Origin: Flavobacterium lacisediminis
GTDB taxonomy: Bacteria > Bacteroidota > Bacteroidia > Flavobacteriales > Flavobacteriaceae
DNA: 64,000 bases
Reading direction: 5' to 3'
Assembly: GCF_025909975.1 (NCBI RefSeq)
Contig: NZ_JAPCIO010000005.1
Coordinates: 1-64,000 of the forward strand
A program made the translations under genes and the position numbers. This document shows, one piece after another, positions 26,836-35,693 of this stretch (position 1 is the stretch's first letter; every line of letters starts with the position of its first letter). The notes below the pieces were generated by a model. That model was not told the origin of the DNA, did no database searches, and saw only the letters and a list, made by a program, of their open reading frames with translations.

Positions 26836-27453
26836 ATGAAATTATATACTTTTTTATTAATTCTGATATTCATTTCATGTAAAGAAAATGAAGTGAAATC
26901 GGATAATAAAATTTCCGATATTGAAATAAAAGAAAAAGAACATGATTTTTCTGGTTCAATGAAATTTAAGTATGAAAATATCACTTCAGTTGAAGTTTAT
27001 TCTTTTTTGAATAAAACAACGGTTGAAATGTTTAAAGGATATAGAAAAGATATTAATTTTAATTCAGATGTTCAGATATCAAATGATTTTATCAAAGAGA
27101 ATATAAAGTTAAATGATAGACAAAAATTGGAGTTATTTAATTTAATAACTAAGGATTCTTGTAAATCTGAACAAAGTCCTTCAGAATGTTATAATCCGAG
27201 ACATGCAATCTTTTTTAAAGATAAAGTGAACAAAACTTTAGGTTCAATCGAAATGTGTTTAGATTGTGATGATTTCAATCATTCTGAAAGTTTAGGAAAT
27301 GCAAAATACTATTGTTATGACGACATGAGAATGTTTTTGTACAATGTTGGAATTAGATATTTTATAAATGACGATCACTCAGGTAAAATGACAGAAGATG
27401 AGTTTTCTGAAATAGAGAGAATTTATAGAACATTACCAAAATTGAAAAAATAA
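26836..27453 (+). CDS. Lipoprotein of unknown function between parE and parC
   Basis: 205 aa from the ATG at 26836. This start gives a clean lipoprotein signal, MKLYTFLLILIFISC; the GTG at 26803 and ATG at 26812 give worse ones. The body is charged with cysteines in CKSEQSPSECYN and MCLDCDDFN that may form disulfides outside the cytoplasm. No family recognised. It is AT-richer than parE and parC and separates two genes that are usually adjacent, suggesting an insertion. Confidence 0.75.
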   Translation: MKLYTFLLILIFISCKENEVKSDNKISDIEIKEKEHDFSGSMKFKYENITSVEVYSFLNKTTVEMFKGYRKDINFNSDVQISNDFIKENIKLNDRQKLELFNLITKDSCKSEQSPSECYNPRHAIFFKDKVNKTLGSIEMCLDCDDFNHSESLGNAKYYCYDDMRMFLYNVGIRYFINDDHSGKMTEDEFSEIERIYRTLPKLKK

Positions 27454-27489
27454 GTTTTTAAAACATACTGAAAATAATTCAGCATAAAA

Positions 27490-30204
27490 ATGAAAGACGA
27501 AGAAGAAGATAACATCATTCCAAACGAAGACGAAAATTTCGATAATCAAGACCAATCTACTAACGAGGAAGGTTTTGACGATATTCGTGTTTCAACAGGA
27601 CATCATTTTTACGAAAACAACGAAAACCCAGAAGACACCATTACCAAAGTTACAGGAATGTACAAAGATTGGTTTTTGGACTACGCTTCGTATGTAATTC
27701 TAGAACGTGCAGTTCCAGCGATTGAAGACGGTTTTAAACCGGTGCAACGTCGTATTATGCACTCCATGAAAGAGTTAGATGATGGGCGTTACAATAAAGT
27801 TGCGAATATCGTTGGGCATACGATGCAGTATCATCCACACGGAGATGCGAGTATTGGTGACGCCATGGTGCAAATTGGGCAAAAAGACCTAATCATCGAC
27901 ATGCAAGGAAACTGGGGAAATATCTTAACAGGAGATAGTGCCGCAGCTTCCCGTTACATCGAAGCCCGAATTTCAAAATTTGGTCACGATGTATTGTATT
28001 CGCCAAAAATCACCGAATGGGGAATGTCATACGATGGTCGTCGTGCCGAACCGATTAATCTTCCGGTGAAGTTTCCATTACTGTTAGCCCAAGGCGCAGA
28101 AGGTATTGCCGTAGGTTTATCGACCAAAGTGTTACCTCACAATTTTAACGAATTAATAGATTCGTCTATCAAAATATTAAAAGGGAAACCTTTTACCTTA
28201 TATCCCGATTTTCCAACCGCAGGTATTGCTGATGTTTCTAATTATAATGATGGATTACGTGGTGGACGCGTGCGTGTGCGTGCAAAAATTGGTCAATTAG
28301 ACAAACAAACTTTGGTAATTACCCAAATTCCGTTTTCAACCAATACGTCAACATTGATTGATAGTATTTTGAAAGCCAACGAAAAAGGGAAAATAAAAAT
28401 CAAGAAAATTGAAGACAATACCGCAGCTGAGGTTGAAATTTTAATTCACTTGCCAGCTGGTGTTTCACCTGATAAAACAATTGATGCCTTGTATGCATTC
28501 ACGGCTTGTGAAACTTCGGTGGCGCCGTTAGGTTGTGTGATTGAAAACCACAAACCGTTGTTTATCGGTGTTTCTGATATGTTGAAAATTTCGACTAACC
28601 GAACGGTTGATTTACTGAAACGCGAATTAGAAATTCAGTTAGACGAGTTAGAAAATAAATGGCATTTCTCTACGTTAGAAAAGATTTTCATTCGTGAAGA
28701 AATGTACATCGACTTCAAATTGTATTCCGACAGAGAATCGTTGTACAAATATATGTATGACCGATTTGAGCCGTTTTTAAAATCATTTGTTCGTGAAATT
28801 AACGATGATGATTTGCAAAAATTAACACAAATTCCAATGATTCGTATTACACGTTTCGACTCGGATAAAGCGGATGAAGCGATTTCGAAATTGGAAGCCG
28901 AAATGGAACAAGTGAAATATCATTTAGACCATATTATTGATTATACAATTGATTTCTTCCAAAAACTAAAAGACAAATACGGAAAAGGACGCGAACGCCA
29001 AACCGAATTAAGAAGTTTTGATAATATTGAAGCTACGAAAGTGGTTTTACGTAACACAAAACTTTATGTAAATCGTGAAGAAGGTTTCTTTGGAACAGGT
29101 TTAAAGAAAGATGAATACGTTGCTGATTGTTCGGATATCGACGATGTAATTGTTTTCCTTCGCGATGGAAAAATGATGGTAGCGAAAGTAGATGATAAAA
29201 AATTCGTTGGAAAAGACATTATTCACATCGCTGTTTTTGATAAAAACGACAAGCGAACCATTTACAACATGATGTATCGTGATGGTAAAAACGGTTCCAC
29301 TTTTATCAAACGTTTTAATGTTTCAGGTGTAACTCGTGATAAATTTTATGATTTAACTCAAGAAAAACCAGGTTCAATGGTGTCGTATTTCTCTGCCAAT
29401 CCAAATGGAGAAGCCGAAGTAGTTACGATTTTATTACGCCAAGTAGGAAGCGTGAAAAAACTGAAATGGGATGTTGATTTCTCAGATATTGCTATCAAAG
29501 GAAGAGCTTCACGTGGAAATACGGTAACCAAATATCCAATCAAAAAAATCGAGTTAAAAGAGAAAGGAATTTCGACTTTACGACCAAGAAAAGTTTGGTT
29601 TGATGATACGGTACAACGCTTAAATGTCGATGGAAGAGGTGAGTTGTTAGGCGAATTCCGACCAAATGATCGTTTGTTGATTGTGAATCAATCCGGAAAA
29701 CTAAAAACTATTATTCCAGAATTAACCACACATTTTGACGAAGACATGATTGTGTTGGAAAAATGGAATCCAAATAAACCAGTTTCGTGTATTTATTACG
29801 ATGGTGAAAAAGAACGTTATTTTGTAAAACGTTTCTTGGTTGAAAACGAAAATAAAGAAGAAATTTTCATTACCGAACACGAAAAATCGCAATTAGAAAT
29901 TGTTTCTACCGATTGGCGTCCGGTTGCTGAGGTTATTTTTGCCAAAGTAAAAGGAGTTCAAAAAGAAAATCAAATCGTTGATTTAGAACAATTTATTGCA
30001 GTAAAAGGAATAAAAGCTTTGGGTAACCAATTAACTACTGACAAGTTGAAACAGATAAACTTGTTAGATCCATTACCTTATGAAGAAATTTTGGAAGAAC
30101 CTGAAGCGCAACCAGATGCTACTGATGAAAGTGAAGGCGCTGATATAACCGATTTCAACATAGAATTAGATGACGACGGACAGATAACACTTTCCTTAGA
30201 ATAA
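27490..30204 (+). CDS. parC: DNA topoisomerase IV subunit A (DNA gyrase/topo IV subunit A family)
   Basis: 904 aa. After an acidic N-terminal extension of about 50 residues the catalytic domain has LERAVPAIEDGFKPVQRRI, QYHPHGDASIGDAM and the active-site SRYIEAR with Tyr156 and Arg155. A coiled-coil and C-terminal beta-propeller-like domain follow, then an acidic tail (DDDGQITLSLE). It cuts and passes DNA duplexes to decatenate chromosomes, with ParE. Context with parE supports ParC over GyrA; length is typical of the Bacteroidota protein. Confidence 0.93.
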   Translation: MKDEEEDNIIPNEDENFDNQDQSTNEEGFDDIRVSTGHHFYENNENPEDTITKVTGMYKDWFLDYASYVILERAVPAIEDGFKPVQRRIMHSMKELDDGRYNKVANIVGHTMQYHPHGDASIGDAMVQIGQKDLIIDMQGNWGNILTGDSAAASRYIEARISKFGHDVLYSPKITEWGMSYDGRRAEPINLPVKFPLLLAQGAEGIAVGLSTKVLPHNFNELIDSSIKILKGKPFTLYPDFPTAGIADVSNYNDGLRGGRVRVRAKIGQLDKQTLVITQIPFSTNTSTLIDSILKANEKGKIKIKKIEDNTAAEVEILIHLPAGVSPDKTIDALYAFTACETSVAPLGCVIENHKPLFIGVSDMLKISTNRTVDLLKRELEIQLDELENKWHFSTLEKIFIREEMYIDFKLYSDRESLYKYMYDRFEPFLKSFVREINDDDLQKLTQIPMIRITRFDSDKADEAISKLEAEMEQVKYHLDHIIDYTIDFFQKLKDKYGKGRERQTELRSFDNIEATKVVLRNTKLYVNREEGFFGTGLKKDEYVADCSDIDDVIVFLRDGKMMVAKVDDKKFVGKDIIHIAVFDKNDKRTIYNMMYRDGKNGSTFIKRFNVSGVTRDKFYDLTQEKPGSMVSYFSANPNGEAEVVTILLRQVGSVKKLKWDVDFSDIAIKGRASRGNTVTKYPIKKIELKEKGISTLRPRKVWFDDTVQRLNVDGRGELLGEFRPNDRLLIVNQSGKLKTIIPELTTHFDEDMIVLEKWNPNKPVSCIYYDGEKERYFVKRFLVENENKEEIFITEHEKSQLEIVSTDWRPVAEVIFAKVKGVQKENQIVDLEQFIAVKGIKALGNQLTTDKLKQINLLDPLPYEEILEEPEAQPDATDESEGADITDFNIELDDDGQITLSLE

Positions 30205-30208
30205 CCAC

Positions 30209-30244
30209 AACCTGCGAGACTATTTTTGTCTTGCAGGTTTTTTT
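30209..30244 (+). terminator. Terminator of parC
   Basis: AACCTGCGAGAC, loop TATTTTT, GTCTTGCAGGTT (12 bp, one G-T pair) plus seven T residues. Confidence 0.9.
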
Positions 30245-30319
30245 AGAAACATGATTTTTGTCGTGTTTTTTTCAACCAAATAATACTAATTTCGAATACC
30301 AATTATAACACAACAACTA

Positions 30320-31993
30320 ATGTCAAATTTTCCATCAGACATTGAAATTGCTCAAAATGCAACGATGTCTCACATAAAAGAAATCGCCAAAAAAATCAAT
30401 ATTGAAGAAGACGATTTAGAATATTATGGCAAGTACAAAGCCAAATTACCGTTACACTTACAACAAGAAAATCCAAAAGGGAAACTAATTTTAGTTTCAG
30501 CCATGTCACCAACCAAATATGGGGAAGGAAAAACTACGATGTCAATTGGTTTGACTGATGGATTGAATTACATTGGTAAAAGAGCAATTGCTGTTTTACG
30601 CGAACCTTCATTAGGACCTGTTTTCGGTTTAAAAGGTGGAGCAGCTGGCGGTGGTTATGTTCAAGTATTGCCGATGGAAGACATCAATTTACATTTTACA
30701 GGCGATTTTTCGGCAATTGAAAAAGCGAATAACTTGTTATCGGCAGTGATTGATAATAATTTACAAAACACGAAATATTCATTAAATCTCGACCCAAAAT
30801 CTATTGCATGGAAACGCGTGATGGACATGAACGATCGTTCACTTCGTCAGATTATTATTGGTGTTGGAGCGAAAGCTAATGGAACCATGCGTGAAGATGG
30901 TTTTAATATTACGCCTGCATCAGAAGTGATGGCAATTTTATGTTTGGCAAAAGATTTAGAAGATTTGAAATTCCGATTAGGAAATATATTCGTTGGAAAA
31001 ACGTTAGACGGAAAAGCTATTTTTGCTAGAGATTTGAATGTAGTAGGAGCAATGGCAACCTTATTGAAAGATGCGATTAAGCCCAATTTAGTCCAAACCA
31101 TCGATGGAAATCCAGCAATTTTACATGGCGGACCATTTGCAAGTATTGCGCAAGGTACAAATACAGCTATTGCAACAAAAATGGGATTGTCTTTAGGAGA
31201 TTACGTAGTAACAGAAGCTGGTTTTGGTGCTGATTTAGGAGCAGAGAAGTTTCTACACATCAAATGTGAACAAAGTGGTTTAAAACCAGATGCTGTAGTT
31301 TTAGTAGCAACTATTCGTGCCATTAAACATCATGCCGGATTAGCTGCAGAAGATTTCAAAACTGAAAATGTAAGTGCGATTGAAAAAGGTTTCTGTAATT
31401 TAGAAAAGCATATTGAAAACATTCAAAAATTTGGCATTAATCCAGTGGTTTGTGTGAATGCTTTTCCAGATGATACACAAGCAGAATATGATAAATTGAA
31501 AGAATTATGTGCCAATAAAGGAGTTACAGCAATTGTAAGTACAGCTTTTGTTCATGGTGGAAAAGGTTCGGCGGAAGTGGCTGAAAAAGTGGTAGATGAA
31601 ATTAATAAAGGTAATGCCAATTATAAACCTTTATATCAACCATCGGACAGTATCGAACATAAAATTAATGTAGTAGCGAAAGAAATTTATGGTGCGAATT
31701 CAGTAGAGTTTTCTCCAAAATCAAAATCACAGTTAAAAATGATTAACGATTTAGGTTTTAGTCATTTTTCGGTTTGTATGGCCAAAACGCCAGCGAGTTT
31801 TTCAGACAATGAAAAGTTAATTGGTCGCCCTGCTAATTTTGATATTACCGTTCGTGAATTTGAAATTGCAAGTGGCGCTGGATTCATTGTGCCATTGTTA
31901 GGAGAAGTAATGAGAATGCCTGGTTTACCAGCTGTTCCAAATGCAGAACGAATTGACATTGATAATAACGGTGTGATTACTGGATTATCTTAA
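30320..31993 (+). CDS. fhs: Formate--tetrahydrofolate ligase
   Basis: 557 aa, normal for FTHFS. The P-loop segment is SPTKYGEGKTTMSIGL near residue 65-80; LREPSLGPVFGLKGGAAGGG, DLNLHFTGD-like DINLHFTGDFSAI and TEAGFGADLGAEKF follow. It makes 10-formyl-THF from formate, THF and ATP, supplying one-carbon units for purine and Met-tRNA formylation. Monocistronic; the leader ends AACACAACAACTA just before the ATG. Confidence 0.97.
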   Translation: MSNFPSDIEIAQNATMSHIKEIAKKINIEEDDLEYYGKYKAKLPLHLQQENPKGKLILVSAMSPTKYGEGKTTMSIGLTDGLNYIGKRAIAVLREPSLGPVFGLKGGAAGGGYVQVLPMEDINLHFTGDFSAIEKANNLLSAVIDNNLQNTKYSLNLDPKSIAWKRVMDMNDRSLRQIIIGVGAKANGTMREDGFNITPASEVMAILCLAKDLEDLKFRLGNIFVGKTLDGKAIFARDLNVVGAMATLLKDAIKPNLVQTIDGNPAILHGGPFASIAQGTNTAIATKMGLSLGDYVVTEAGFGADLGAEKFLHIKCEQSGLKPDAVVLVATIRAIKHHAGLAAEDFKTENVSAIEKGFCNLEKHIENIQKFGINPVVCVNAFPDDTQAEYDKLKELCANKGVTAIVSTAFVHGGKGSAEVAEKVVDEINKGNANYKPLYQPSDSIEHKINVVAKEIYGANSVEFSPKSKSQLKMINDLGFSHFSVCMAKTPASFSDNEKLIGRPANFDITVREFEIASGAGFIVPLLGEVMRMPGLPAVPNAERIDIDNNGVITGLS

Positions 31994-32011
31994 CACTCAT
32001 ATTCTATAAAT

Positions 32012-32044
32012 AAAAATGTCCCGAAAATATCGGGACATTTTTTA
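32012..32044. terminator. Bidirectional terminator between fhs and terC
   Basis: AAAATGTCCCGA, loop AAAT, ATCGGGACATTTT with flanking A and T runs. Confidence 0.9.
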
Positions 32045-32060
32045 TATAATAATTTTATAA

Positions 32061-32831
32061 TTAATTTTTCTTACGCATTTTCATATTGATGAATTCAACG
32101 CCTAGCGAGAAAGCAATTGCAAAATACAAATAACCTTTTGGAACAGCTCCAACGTGTTGTCCTGCTAATTCAGCGTGTGATAAGTGCATACTTTCTGTAA
32201 TTAGCATGAATCCAATTAAGATTAAGAAAGCTAAACCTAGTATTTGAATAGAAGGATTTGCATTTACAAAATTCCCAACAGGAACCGCAAATAACATCAT
32301 AACTCCCACAGAAATAACAACTGCAGTAATCATAATTACTAACGCACCTTCGATTCCATTCGTCATACCTACCGCAGTTAAGATACTATCTACAGAGAAA
32401 ATGATATCGATTAATAAAATTTGACCAATTACGCTTGCAAACGATTTGGTTGCAGAAGTTTTTAATTCTTTTTCTTCTTCGCCTTTATGGTCTACTTTTT
32501 CGTGGATTTCTTTAGTACTTTTATAAATTAAGAACAAACCTCCTAATAATAAAATCAGAGCTTGTCCAGTAATTTCGGCTGAGAACCATCCAAAATCAAA
32601 GCTAAACCATGGCGCTTTCATAGCAATTAAAATGGTAATCCCAAATAACAAGGCTATACGCATAAACATGGCTAAGAATAATCCAATTCGGGTTGCCCTT
32701 TTACGTTTTTCTTGAGGTAATTTTCCGGTAACAATCGAAATAAAAATGATGTTATCGATACCTAAAATGATTTCTAAGAAGGTTAAGGTTAACAGTGCTA
32801 TCCATGCATCGGGATTTAAAAATACTTCCAT
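32061..32831 (-). CDS. TerC family integral membrane protein
   Basis: 256 aa with about seven membrane helices. Signatures are FLEIILGIDNIIFISIV, the RIGLFLAMFMRIALLF segment, LLIDIIFSVDSILTAVGM and an acidic His-rich loop (EKVDHKGEEEKEL). The intramembrane Asp and Asn residues are typical of TerC/Alx/YkvI proteins, implicated in manganese or other metal export and in membrane protein metallation. It follows the minus-strand lipoprotein by 36 bases and may be the last gene of the murQ operon. Confidence 0.92.
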   Translation of the reverse strand: MEVFLNPDAWIALLTLTFLEIILGIDNIIFISIVTGKLPQEKRKRATRIGLFLAMFMRIALLFGITILIAMKAPWFSFDFGWFSAEITGQALILLLGGLFLIYKSTKEIHEKVDHKGEEEKELKTSATKSFASVIGQILLIDIIFSVDSILTAVGMTNGIEGALVIMITAVVISVGVMMLFAVPVGNFVNANPSIQILGLAFLILIGFMLITESMHLSHAELAGQHVGAVPKGYLYFAIAFSLGVEFINMKMRKKN

Positions 32832-32867
32832 TTTTTTGTTTTAGTTTTAAAACTAATTATACGTTAA

Positions 32868-33239
32868 CTAGTTTAGTTTTGTTACAGTGCCGCGTTGTTT
32901 TTTTGAATCTCCAACAAATGAATATTCAAAAGTGTATGAGTTTCCGTTTGTTGTCAAAATTTTCATTTGAACTGCTTTTTTCTCTTCTCTGTTTTTTGGA
33001 TGTACGTTTTGCATTATGTATTCGCAATCGTTCGTCCATCGTACTTTAAAAGTGTCTATTTTTCCTTCGTATGTTTCTATCTGAATCGAATCGTTTCGTT
33101 CAAAAGTACTGGTGTATTTTTTGCCTTCAATTTCAGTTTCTGAAGTAAATTTACCAGTTTTAAAATCGGTACAATTGCGTTCTTGATTGTAGCAAGAAAC
33201 CATAAGTAGAGCCGAAAATAAAATAAAAATAGATTTCAT
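32868..33239 (-). CDS. Lipoprotein, unknown function
   Basis: 123 aa from the ATG at 33239, giving lipoprotein signal MKSIFILFSALLMVSC (Cys16). Upstream in-frame codons to 33269 would overlap the previous gene. The body (NCTDFKTGKFT, KYTSTFERNDSIQIETYEGK, DCEYIMQNVHPKN) is a small lipocalin-like beta-fold family common in flavobacteria. I recall that databases sometimes label it 'DNA topoisomerase IV', which the sequence does not support. Member of the murQ operon. Confidence 0.8.
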   Translation of the reverse strand: MKSIFILFSALLMVSCYNQERNCTDFKTGKFTSETEIEGKKYTSTFERNDSIQIETYEGKIDTFKVRWTNDCEYIMQNVHPKNREEKKAVQMKILTTNGNSYTFEYSFVGDSKKQRGTVTKLN

Positions 33240-33240
33240 A

Positions 33241-33480
33241 TTATGTATTTGTGTTTTTGTCTCCATCAAACATACTTTTTACTAGAGTAGTAATTCCCTT
33301 AAAAATTAAAAACATAGCCGCTAATGCAATTATAATTCCTAATCCTAAAACATAAGGATACAATGGGCTTTCTTGGTTTTTAAAAGCACTGTTGATAATT
33401 ACAGGTCCAAGAAATAATAAAGGCAAAGCACCTGAGAGATATTTTATGCCTTTTGCTAATATGTTTTTATCAGTTGCCAT
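33241..33480 (-). CDS. Small two-helix membrane protein, probably DUF6095
   Basis: 79 aa with two membrane helices (about residues 13-31 and 42-65: YLSGALPLLFLGPVIINSAF and LGLGIIIALAAMFLIFKGI). Matches my memory of DUF6095, a flavobacterial family of unknown function. Its ATG overlaps the stop of the upstream gene (TAATG), so translation is coupled. Confidence 0.78.
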   Translation of the reverse strand: MATDKNILAKGIKYLSGALPLLFLGPVIINSAFKNQESPLYPYVLGLGIIIALAAMFLIFKGITTLVKSMFDGDKNTNT

Positions 33481-33947
33481 TAGAAAGTGATTTGTAATCC
33501 AACACCATTTTGATTTGTAACAAATTGAATAGATTCTATAGTGAGTCCGTTATCTTTGTTATTTATTTCTTTATTATAATCTTGAACTACCATTTTTATT
33601 TTTTTAGTGTAGCCCATTTTTATTGGAAAAGAAAGCAAAAATGTACCTATCCCAACATATGTCATTGCTTTTGGATAAGTGTCTTCTGCTCCTGAAATTG
33701 TTAAATAATCTGCAGCAAATAAAGCAAAACTACCATAGAATAATATGTTTCCTAATGTTTTTTTGCTTCTTCCATCGTTGTAAAATTCTAGCATCCCAGG
33801 TTGGGTTTTTAAAAGTTCTCTAACTTCTGAAGGTTTCATTTTTTGTCCTTCTGAACTAAAGATTCTACCACCCGATTTATAGATTAATTCTTGAGAAAAT
33901 AGGCATGTGGTTGTGAAAAACGTCAGTAAGAAAAATATTTTTTTCAT
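33480..33947 (-). CDS. Exported protein, paralogue of 33951-34415
   Basis: 155 aa with a signal peptide (FFLLTFFTTTCLFSQ). The body mirrors its upstream neighbour: GRIFSSEGQKMKPSEVRELL, SKKTLGNILFYGS, then a hydrophobic Gly-rich hairpin (AMTYVGIGTFLLSFPIKMG), a VQDYNKEI helix and a C-terminal NQNGVGLQITF. It looks like a short membrane-associated envelope protein. Function unknown. The pair is a tandem duplication within the murQ operon; the two are now quite divergent. Confidence 0.75.
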   Translation of the reverse strand: MKKIFFLLTFFTTTCLFSQELIYKSGGRIFSSEGQKMKPSEVRELLKTQPGMLEFYNDGRSKKTLGNILFYGSFALFAADYLTISGAEDTYPKAMTYVGIGTFLLSFPIKMGYTKKIKMVVQDYNKEINNKDNGLTIESIQFVTNQNGVGLQITF

Positions 33948-33950
33948 TTC

Positions 33951-34415
33951 TTAAAAATTAATTCGAAGTCCAACTCCATTAGAATTATTTACAATATTCA
34001 ATTCAAAATTATCGCCTAATGTTTTCTTTTGTTCTTGTAGCCCAGCATTATAAATATCAACACTTTCTTGTACCATTTTCTTTCTTCCAGATAGAATAGG
34101 AATTGAAATTGCCATTAATCCAACTCCAGCATAAGTTAATGCAGTAGGATATTTTACATCAGATGTTAATCCCATAGCTAAATCTGCAACTGTTCCACCA
34201 ATACCTAAACCAAGTAAAAAACCACCAAGAGATTCTTTAGTTTTAGCTTTTTTAAATAAATGCAATGCTTTTAAATCGGTTTTCATTAGGTTCTTTGTTT
34301 CAAATGAAGACAATTGTTCTCCATCTTGAAAAATTTTACCGTCTGTATACTCTAATTTTTGAGCAAAAGATATCGAAAAACCGAATATTGCTACGATTAA
34401 AAATAATTGTTTCAT
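33951..34415 (-). CDS. Exported protein, paralogue of 33480-33947
   Basis: 154 aa with a signal peptide ending ISFAQ. Same layout as the next gene: DGKIFQDGEQLSSFETKNLM, TKESLGGFLLGLGIGGTV, YAGVGLMAISIPILSG, SVDIYNAGLQEQK and NSNGVGLRINF. Two hydrophobic Gly-rich segments could form a membrane hairpin. Only 3 bases separate the two paralogues, and 8 bases separate this one from murQ. Function unknown; envelope role inferred. Confidence 0.75.
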   Translation of the reverse strand: MKQLFLIVAIFGFSISFAQKLEYTDGKIFQDGEQLSSFETKNLMKTDLKALHLFKKAKTKESLGGFLLGLGIGGTVADLAMGLTSDVKYPTALTYAGVGLMAISIPILSGRKKMVQESVDIYNAGLQEQKKTLGDNFELNIVNNSNGVGLRINF

Positions 34416-34423
34416 GGTATATT

Positions 34424-35242
34424 TTATTTGTTGTTATTGTAAAAATCTACTGCATTTCTAACACTTCCATGTGTTTGTAATAATTGATTGGCTTCTTCAT
34501 AACTTACTGGAATTTCATCCATAATCATTCTCGTTCCTCTATCAATTAATTTGGTGTTGCTTAATTGCATATCAACCATTTTGTTGCCTTTTACTTTACC
34601 TAACTGAATCATAGTTGCAGTCGAAAGCATGTTTAAAACCAACTTCTGAGCGGTTCCAGCCTTCATACGAGAACTTCCCGTTACAAATTCAGGTCCAACT
34701 ACTACATCAATCGGGAATTTAGCGGTTTTGGATAATGGACTTTCCGCATTACAACTAATACTTCCTGTGCTAATATTGTTTTGATTACACATTTCTAATC
34801 CACCAATCACATAAGGCGTAGTTCCCGAAGCGGCAATTCCAACAACTACATCATTTTCATTGATATTCCATTGTTGTAAATCTTTCCAAGCTTGTTCTTT
34901 ATCATCTTCGGCAAATTCTACTGCTTTTCTAATGGCAGTGTCGCCACCAGCAATAATTCCAATTACCAAATCAAACGGAACTCCAAAAGTAGGCGGACAT
35001 TCCGATGCATCTACAATTCCTAAACGACCAGAAGTTCCAGCACCAATGTAAAACAAACGACCACCTTGTTTCATTTTAGAAACGATTTCAGTCACTAATT
35101 TTTCAATTTGTGGTAATGCATTTTCAACAGCTAAAGGAACGGTTTTATCTTCGTTGTTGATATTCGTCAACAAATCAGTAACCGACATTTTTTCTAAATG
35201 TTCGTATTTGGAAGCTTGTTCAGTGGTTTTGGTAAAGTTCAT
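34424..35242 (-). CDS. murQ: N-acetylmuramic acid 6-phosphate etherase
   Basis: 272 aa, the usual bacterial length. The SIS domain has IGAGTSGRLG near 67-75, followed by DASECPPTFG with the catalytic Glu81, and GTTPYVIGGLEM. It cleaves the lactyl ether of MurNAc-6-phosphate to GlcNAc-6-phosphate during cell wall recycling, in the cytoplasm. Second in a tight minus-strand operon led by a PH-domain gene. Confidence 0.96.
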   Translation of the reverse strand: MNFTKTTEQASKYEHLEKMSVTDLLTNINNEDKTVPLAVENALPQIEKLVTEIVSKMKQGGRLFYIGAGTSGRLGIVDASECPPTFGVPFDLVIGIIAGGDTAIRKAVEFAEDDKEQAWKDLQQWNINENDVVVGIAASGTTPYVIGGLEMCNQNNISTGSISCNAESPLSKTAKFPIDVVVGPEFVTGSSRMKAGTAQKLVLNMLSTATMIQLGKVKGNKMVDMQLSNTKLIDRGTRMIMDEIPVSYEEANQLLQTHGSVRNAVDFYNNNK

Positions 35243-35246
35243 GCGA

Positions 35247-35627
35247 TTATTTTAAAACGTGATGCGCCAATACATTCTGCACATCATACACATTAACTGA
35301 TTTATTAAATTGTTTCACAATACTCGGATGAGCTTCGCTTGAAACCCAAATTTTCAATTCGGCTTCTAGGTCAAAAGTGCCTGCTGTTTCTACACTGAAA
35401 CGTGAAATGCTTTTGTAAGTAATGGATTTATATTCAATTTTGCTACCTGTAATTCCTTGTTTTTCAACTAGAATTAATCGTTTATTGGTGAAATTAAAAG
35501 TATCTCGGATAAGTTTAAAACCCAATTCGATTTCTTCACCCGTGATTAATAATTTGCCATAATCTTTCACTAAAGTTTCTTGATTTACAGCACCTGCATT
35601 GCCAAGTAGCGCAGAAAATAATCCCAT
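35247..35627 (-). CDS. Bacterial PH domain protein (PF08000 type)
   Basis: 126 aa. The bPH_1 fold is recognisable: GEEIELGFKLIRDTFNFTNK, RLILVEKQGITGSKIEYKS, ITYKSISRFSVETAGTFDLE and a C-terminal helix VYDVQNVLAHHVL. Proteins of this family are cytoplasmic; some form rings, but function is mostly unknown. First gene of the murQ operon, 4 bases before murQ. Confidence 0.88.
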   Translation of the reverse strand: MGLFSALLGNAGAVNQETLVKDYGKLLITGEEIELGFKLIRDTFNFTNKRLILVEKQGITGSKIEYKSITYKSISRFSVETAGTFDLEAELKIWVSSEAHPSIVKQFNKSVNVYDVQNVLAHHVLK

Positions 35628-35649
35628 ATCAAATGTTTTAAATGTTCTT

Positions 35650-35657
35650 CAAATTTA
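35650..35657 (-). promoter_or_regulatory. Promoter -7 box of the PH-murQ operon
   Basis: The minus strand reads TAAATTTG, 22 bases before the ATG at 35627. No TTG at the expected -33 position. Confidence 0.5.
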
Positions 35658-35693
35658 ATTAAAAACTACTTATGTTTTAAGCCTTTTAAATTT

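Noticed and set aside
32061..32867. yybP-ykoY manganese riboswitch upstream of terC
   Set aside because: Only 36 bases separate terC from the preceding gene; too short for the riboswitch.
32868..33239. Database-style label 'DNA topoisomerase IV' for the small lipoprotein
   Set aside because: The protein is a 123-residue lipoprotein without any topoisomerase motif; real topoisomerase IV genes are at 24947-30204.
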